25,296 nucleotides of DNA. Origin: CAZMXP01 sp964570285. GTDB lineage: Bacteria > Planctomycetota > PLA2. The notes below the pieces were generated by a model. That model was not told the origin of the DNA and did not search any database. It worked only from the letters and a program-made list of their open reading frames with translations. The stretch is from the NCBI GenBank assembly GCA_964570285.1, contig CAZMXP010000064.1:1-25296 (forward strand). Direction: 5' to 3'. Of this stretch, positions 22,270-25,296 are shown one piece after another. The position numbers and the translations under genes are program-made. Position 1 is the stretch's first letter. Every line of letters begins with the position of its first letter.

Positions 22270-22734
22270 GTGTTGATGCCCGACGTCAACGTCCTCGTCT
22301 ACGCGCATCGCGTGGATGAGCGCACCCACGCAGGCTATCGAGACTGGCTCGAGGATCTCGTCGGTGGCGCGGAACCCTTCGGCCTCAGCGTGCTCGTCAT
22401 GGTCGGCTTCGTACGGATCGTCACAAACCCGCGCATCTTCCCGCTCCCCACGCCCCCATCCGTCGCGCTCGTCGCCATGGACCAGCTCGTCAGCCACCCC
22501 AATGGCCGCCTCTTCGCTCCTCGCGAGGACCACTGGCGTCGCGTTCGCGACCTCTGCCGCGAGACAGGCGCAACGGGCAAGCTGGTCGCCGACGCCCAGC
22601 ACGCGGCACTCGCGATGAGCGCCGGCTGCACCTTCGTGACGAGGGACGCGGACTTCGGGCGGTTCGCCGCCCACGGCCTCCGCTGGCACCACCTGCTGCT
22701 CGATCCCCCCCCGCCCCCCCCTCTCCGTACATAG
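22270..22734 (+). CDS. VapC-type PIN-domain toxin
   Basis: VapC toxins are Mg-dependent endoribonucleases, often cutting tRNA. The 154-aa product has the PIN core: MPDVNVLVYAHR with the first Asp near residue 5, LVADAQHAALA with the third acidic site, and VTRDADFGRF with the last. The region that often carries a second acidic residue reads LSVLVMVGFVRIVTNPR; the FVRIVTNPR form is known in a mycobacterial-type VapC subgroup that also lacks the Glu there. Starts possible are GTG 22270 (GGAG 6 nt upstream), TTG 22273 and ATG 22276. It is in operon with vapB and ends at a strong hairpin. Confidence 0.85.
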   Translation: MLMPDVNVLVYAHRVDERTHAGYRDWLEDLVGGAEPFGLSVLVMVGFVRIVTNPRIFPLPTPPSVALVAMDQLVSHPNGRLFAPREDHWRRVRDLCRETGATGKLVADAQHAALAMSAGCTFVTRDADFGRFAAHGLRWHHLLLDPPPPPPLRT

Positions 22735-22771
22735 GAATGCCCCCCCCCGCGCCTCGCGGAGGGGGCATTCC
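22734..22771. terminator. Bidirectional hairpin between vapC and the HEAT gene
   Basis: GGAATGCCCCC at 22734-22744 pairs perfectly with GGGGGCATTCC at 22761-22771, a stem of 11 bp with a 16-base GC-rich loop. It lies exactly between the vapC stop and the stop of the convergent gene at 22773. There is no U-tract on either side, so termination may be Rho-aided or the hairpin may protect 3' ends. Confidence 0.7.
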
Positions 22772-22772
22772 C

Positions 22773-23879
22773 TCAGGAATTGCGCGCCTTCGCGGCCTGC
22801 AGTTCCGCCTGCTCCTTCTTCCACCACTCGGCCCACGCCTTCGGGTTGTCGCCGAGGTCCTTGCCCGAGAGCTTGGAGAGCGAGCCGGCCAGCGTGCGGC
22901 GCTCGTAGATGTCGATCGTGCCGCTCGTCGCGAGCGCGCGGAAGTTCAACGTGAGGCCGTCCTGGATCACGCCGATGACCGGGTCGGCGATGAAGGCGGT
23001 CTGCGCGACCTCGACGTCGAAGTCCTGCACGAAGCTGATCTGGTTGGTCTGCGAGATGTAGACGCTCTGGCCGCTGCCGCCGGTCACCTGGTAGCGCGCG
23101 ACCAGCGGGCCGATGCCCGCCGGGTCGCCGAGATCGCCGAGCGCCTTCACCGCGGCAAGGCGCACCGGGGTGAAGGCCGAGTGGAGCGCCTGCACGAAGG
23201 GGCCGATCTTGCCCTCGGCGTCCGTCGCGCGGATCGCGTCGACGGCCGCGCCGCGGATCGCCTCGTCGGCGTCGAAGATCGCGCGCTTGTAGAGCGGCGG
23301 CAGCGCCTCGGCGGAGTTCAGCGCGCCGAGCGCCTCGACGGCGCGCATCCGGACGTCGGCGTGCGCGATGCGCGCCGCGATCGCGAGCGGGCGCAGCCGG
23401 TGGGCGGCGTCGAGCCCCTCGATCGTCGTCATCGCGCGGCTGCGCATGCCGGGGTCGGCGTTCCAGGCCATCTTGAGCGCCGCGTCCCCCGCCTTGCGCG
23501 CCTCGCGCGCCTTCGCGGCGGCGATCTCGTCCTTCGCGAAGAGCTGGTACTCCTCGGGCGTCACCCAGCGCCCCTCATGCTCCTTGAACCCCTTCGCCGC
23601 CATCGCCTCCTTGCCCTTCAGCCAGCGGTCGCAGACCCGCTCGTAGCCGAGCGCGCGCCGCGACGCGCGGTGGTTCTCGTCGATCACGAGCACCGTCCGG
23701 TGCTCGCGCAGCGCGAGCGCGGCAAGCCCCTTCTCCTCGCACCACAGGGCGAGGCGGTAGTGGCCGTCGGCGTTGTCGGCGGCGAGCGCGGCGAGCTTCG
23801 CCTCGTACTCGGCCTCGGGGGCATCCGCGGCCGCGACGAGTCCGAGCATCACGAAAAGCAGGGCGGATGTGCGTGTCAT
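22773..23879 (-). CDS. Secreted HEAT-repeat protein
   Basis: The 368-aa product has a signal peptide (MTRTSALLFVMLGLVAAADA). A TPR-like helical part follows (about 20-75, HYRLALWCEEKGLAALALRE), then a segment with EGRWVTPEEYQ (102-112), a motif frequent in planctomycete exported proteins. Four or so HEAT units come next (about 150-265, for example VRMRAVEALGAL and VRLAAVKALGDLGD). The end (270-368) has a Gln/Ser-rich strand region and finishes with PKAWAEWWKKEQ. The ATG at 23879 has GGAGGAAG 4 nt upstream. It diverges from the metalloprotease gene at 24025 and shares its HEAT character. A periplasmic scaffold is the best guess; function is unknown. Confidence 0.8.
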   Translation of the reverse strand: MTRTSALLFVMLGLVAAADAPEAEYEAKLAALAADNADGHYRLALWCEEKGLAALALREHRTVLVIDENHRASRRALGYERVCDRWLKGKEAMAAKGFKEHEGRWVTPEEYQLFAKDEIAAAKAREARKAGDAALKMAWNADPGMRSRAMTTIEGLDAAHRLRPLAIAARIAHADVRMRAVEALGALNSAEALPPLYKRAIFDADEAIRGAAVDAIRATDAEGKIGPFVQALHSAFTPVRLAAVKALGDLGDPAGIGPLVARYQVTGGSGQSVYISQTNQISFVQDFDVEVAQTAFIADPVIGVIQDGLTLNFRALATSGTIDIYERRTLAGSLSKLSGKDLGDNPKAWAEWWKKEQAELQAAKARNS

Positions 23880-24024
23880 GGACTTCCTCCGCCTATCCTA
23901 AACGCCCCCCCCGGGCGCCCGGTTACGCCGTCGCGGAAATTGCACGCCCGGCCCCCGCACCCCCCCCCATCGTCGATCTGCGTCACCAAAAGGGCGCGGA
24001 ACGGCCTGTGCGTTGCGCCCCTCG

Positions 24025-25296
24025 ATGCGCGCGCTGCCCCTGCTGCTCCTTGCCCTGTGGGCGCGCGCCGACGGCCTCGACCGCCACCTCTGGTCCGACG
24101 CGATCGAGGCGAAGAGCCGCTCCTACGTCGTCGAGACCAACACATTCCCCGAACTCGCGCGCTCGCTCGCCGACACGCTGCAAGACGCCTACGCCTTCTA
24201 CGAGGACCGCTTCGGCCCGCTCGAAGGCACGGCGAGGCGGCCGATGCGCATCGCGCTCTTCCGGACGGAGGGCGAATACCTGGGGGCCGGGGGGGGCGTC
24301 GAGGGCGCCATCGGCCACTTCGACAGCGCCCTCGACCGGTGCGCCTTCGTCTGGCGCGGCGAGAGCGGCGAGCACGGCTGGCCGATCGCGATCCACGAGG
24401 CGTGCCACCACTACTTCCGCCGCCGCTTCCCCGACGTCGCGGCGCCGAGCTGGTACTCGGAAGGCATCGCCTGCTACTTCGAGGGGGTGCGCGACCCGAT
24501 CTCCGAGCGCGGCATCTCGCGGGTGCGCGTGCGCGCGGCGAAGGCCGCCTACGAGGCGGGCGACGCGAAGCTCTCGCTGCTGCTCGTGACCCGCGCGCAG
24601 GTGCGCGAGGGGCGCCTGCAGCTCCAGAACTTCCCGCCGTCGCGCTACTACGCGCTCGCGTGGAGCCTCTGCCACTTCCTCGCCACGGATCCGTCGACGA
24701 AGGACGCCTTCCGCCGCTTCGAGCTGCGCCTCTTCGCGTCGCGCGTGGGCGCCGCCGCGCGCGAGACGCACGCGCGGGCGCTGCTCGAGGAGGAGTGCGG
24801 CGACCTGCCGACGCTCGAGCACCGCTGGCACAGCCACCTCGCCGCGCTGCCGCTGCCGCAGAACCCGCCGCCCTCCCCCGTCTACGCGTGGGAGCTCGCG
24901 TCGGAAAACGCGTTCGTCCGGTACGCCGCGCTGCGGCGCATCGAGGAGGGGGCGCTGCCCGACGGGCTGCGCGCGGCCGCCGCCGCCTCGCTGCGCGACG
25001 GCGACCTGATCGTGCGCACCGCGGCGGCGCGCATCTTCGCGTCGCAGATGGCCCCCGACGTCGTGCCCGCGATGGCCGAGGCGCTCGACGTGGGCGACGA
25101 CGCGCTGCGCGCCGTCGCGTTCGCCGCGCTGGCGCACCCGGCGGCCCACGCGGCCGTGCCGCGGCTGATGCGCGAGACGCGCGAGCGCGACGAGGCCATC
25201 GAGGCGCTCGCGACGATCCGCGACCCGCGCTCCTTCCCGCTGCTGCGCGAGGCGGTCACCGACCCGCTGCTGTCGAGCCGCGCGCGCTCCCGCAGC
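24025..25296 (+). CDS. Secreted zinc metalloprotease (MA clan, DUF1570-like) with HEAT tail, partial
   Basis: The visible 424 codons are open at the right edge. A signal peptide (MRALPLLLLALWARADG) precedes a mixed alpha/beta part. The zinc motif HEACH is at 124-128 in AIHEACHHYFRRRF, and the third ligand is probably E146 in SWYSEGIACYFEG, the usual gluzincin spacing for peptidase MA-like/DUF1570 proteins. From about residue 295 the chain becomes HEAT repeats (FVRYAALRRIEEG, LIVRTAAARIFAS, ALRAVAFAALAH), continuing to the edge. No ribosome site is clear before the ATG. It diverges from the secreted HEAT gene at 23879, with 145 bp between starts. The substrate is not known. Confidence 0.82.
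   Translation, partial: MRALPLLLLALWARADGLDRHLWSDAIEAKSRSYVVETNTFPELARSLADTLQDAYAFYEDRFGPLEGTARRPMRIALFRTEGEYLGAGGGVEGAIGHFDSALDRCAFVWRGESGEHGWPIAIHEACHHYFRRRFPDVAAPSWYSEGIACYFEGVRDPISERGISRVRVRAAKAAYEAGDAKLSLLLVTRAQVREGRLQLQNFPPSRYYALAWSLCHFLATDPSTKDAFRRFELRLFASRVGAAARETHARALLEEECGDLPTLEHRWHSHLAALPLPQNPPPSPVYAWELASENAFVRYAALRRIEEGALPDGLRAAAAASLRDGDLIVRTAAARIFASQMAPDVVPAMAEALDVGDDALRAVAFAALAHPAAHAAVPRLMRETRERDEAIEALATIRDPRSFPLLREAVTDPLLSSRARSRS

Noticed and set aside
1..25296. tRNA or rRNA genes
   Set aside because: No cloverleaf-like stretch with a TTCGA/GGTTC arm at the right spacing and no rRNA-like segment was seen by eye; a covariance search would be needed to exclude it.

Overview
The window is about 25 kb of very GC-rich bacterial chromosome with dense genes, frequent GTG/TTG starts and many 1-4 nt stop/start overlaps. 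Several secreted HEAT-repeat proteins, futalosine-route menaquinone genes, a DUF4143 ATPase and small toxin-antitoxin genes suggest a free-living or environmental lineage. A planctomycete-like bacterium is my best guess, but no marker here fixes the phylum.

Layout. The 3' end of rho (1-289) is followed by a repeat-bearing gap. A minus-strand pair follows: a large secreted HEAT-repeat protein and a lytic transglycosylase (648-4339). Next come a small unknown gene overlapping recG tail to tail (4499-6964), a COG1092-type methyltransferase converging on an RlmM-like rRNA methyltransferase with a coupled double J-like protein (7021-9220), and a metallo-beta-lactamase-fold hydrolase (9280-9915).

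The clearest functional unit is a six-gene plus-strand operon, 9959-14261: mqnC and mqnE (menaquinone via futalosine), moaD and moaE (molybdopterin synthase), ppsR (PEP synthase/PPDK regulatory kinase-phosphorylase) and an isoprenylcysteine-methyltransferase-like membrane protein. Five of the six genes start at or within 2 nt of the previous stop codon. The content points to anaerobic or respiratory metabolism: quinone, molybdenum cofactor and a PEP/pyruvate switch.

14262-16530 is accessory: a dispersed repeat, a small unknown gene ending in an attC-like integron recombination site, a four-helix membrane protein, a HicB antitoxin without visible HicA, and a DUF4926-like remnant between two 46-bp direct repeats. 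Then come an LsrF-like class I aldolase coupled to ispG (16591-18602), a DUF4143 AAA ATPase behind an AT-rich promoter patch, an 8-bp tandem repeat, a beta-carbonic anhydrase, a small membrane protein, and a VapBC-type toxin-antitoxin pair with a recognisable promoter (21986-22734). The window closes with a second secreted HEAT protein diverging from a secreted HExxH metalloprotease with a HEAT tail (24025 to the edge).

The most interesting non-gene signals are the attC-like element at 15174-15271, TAnnnT hexamers 6-7 nt before several start codons (possible leaderless transcription), and two dispersed intergenic repeat families. I found no single unmistakably new multi-gene system.
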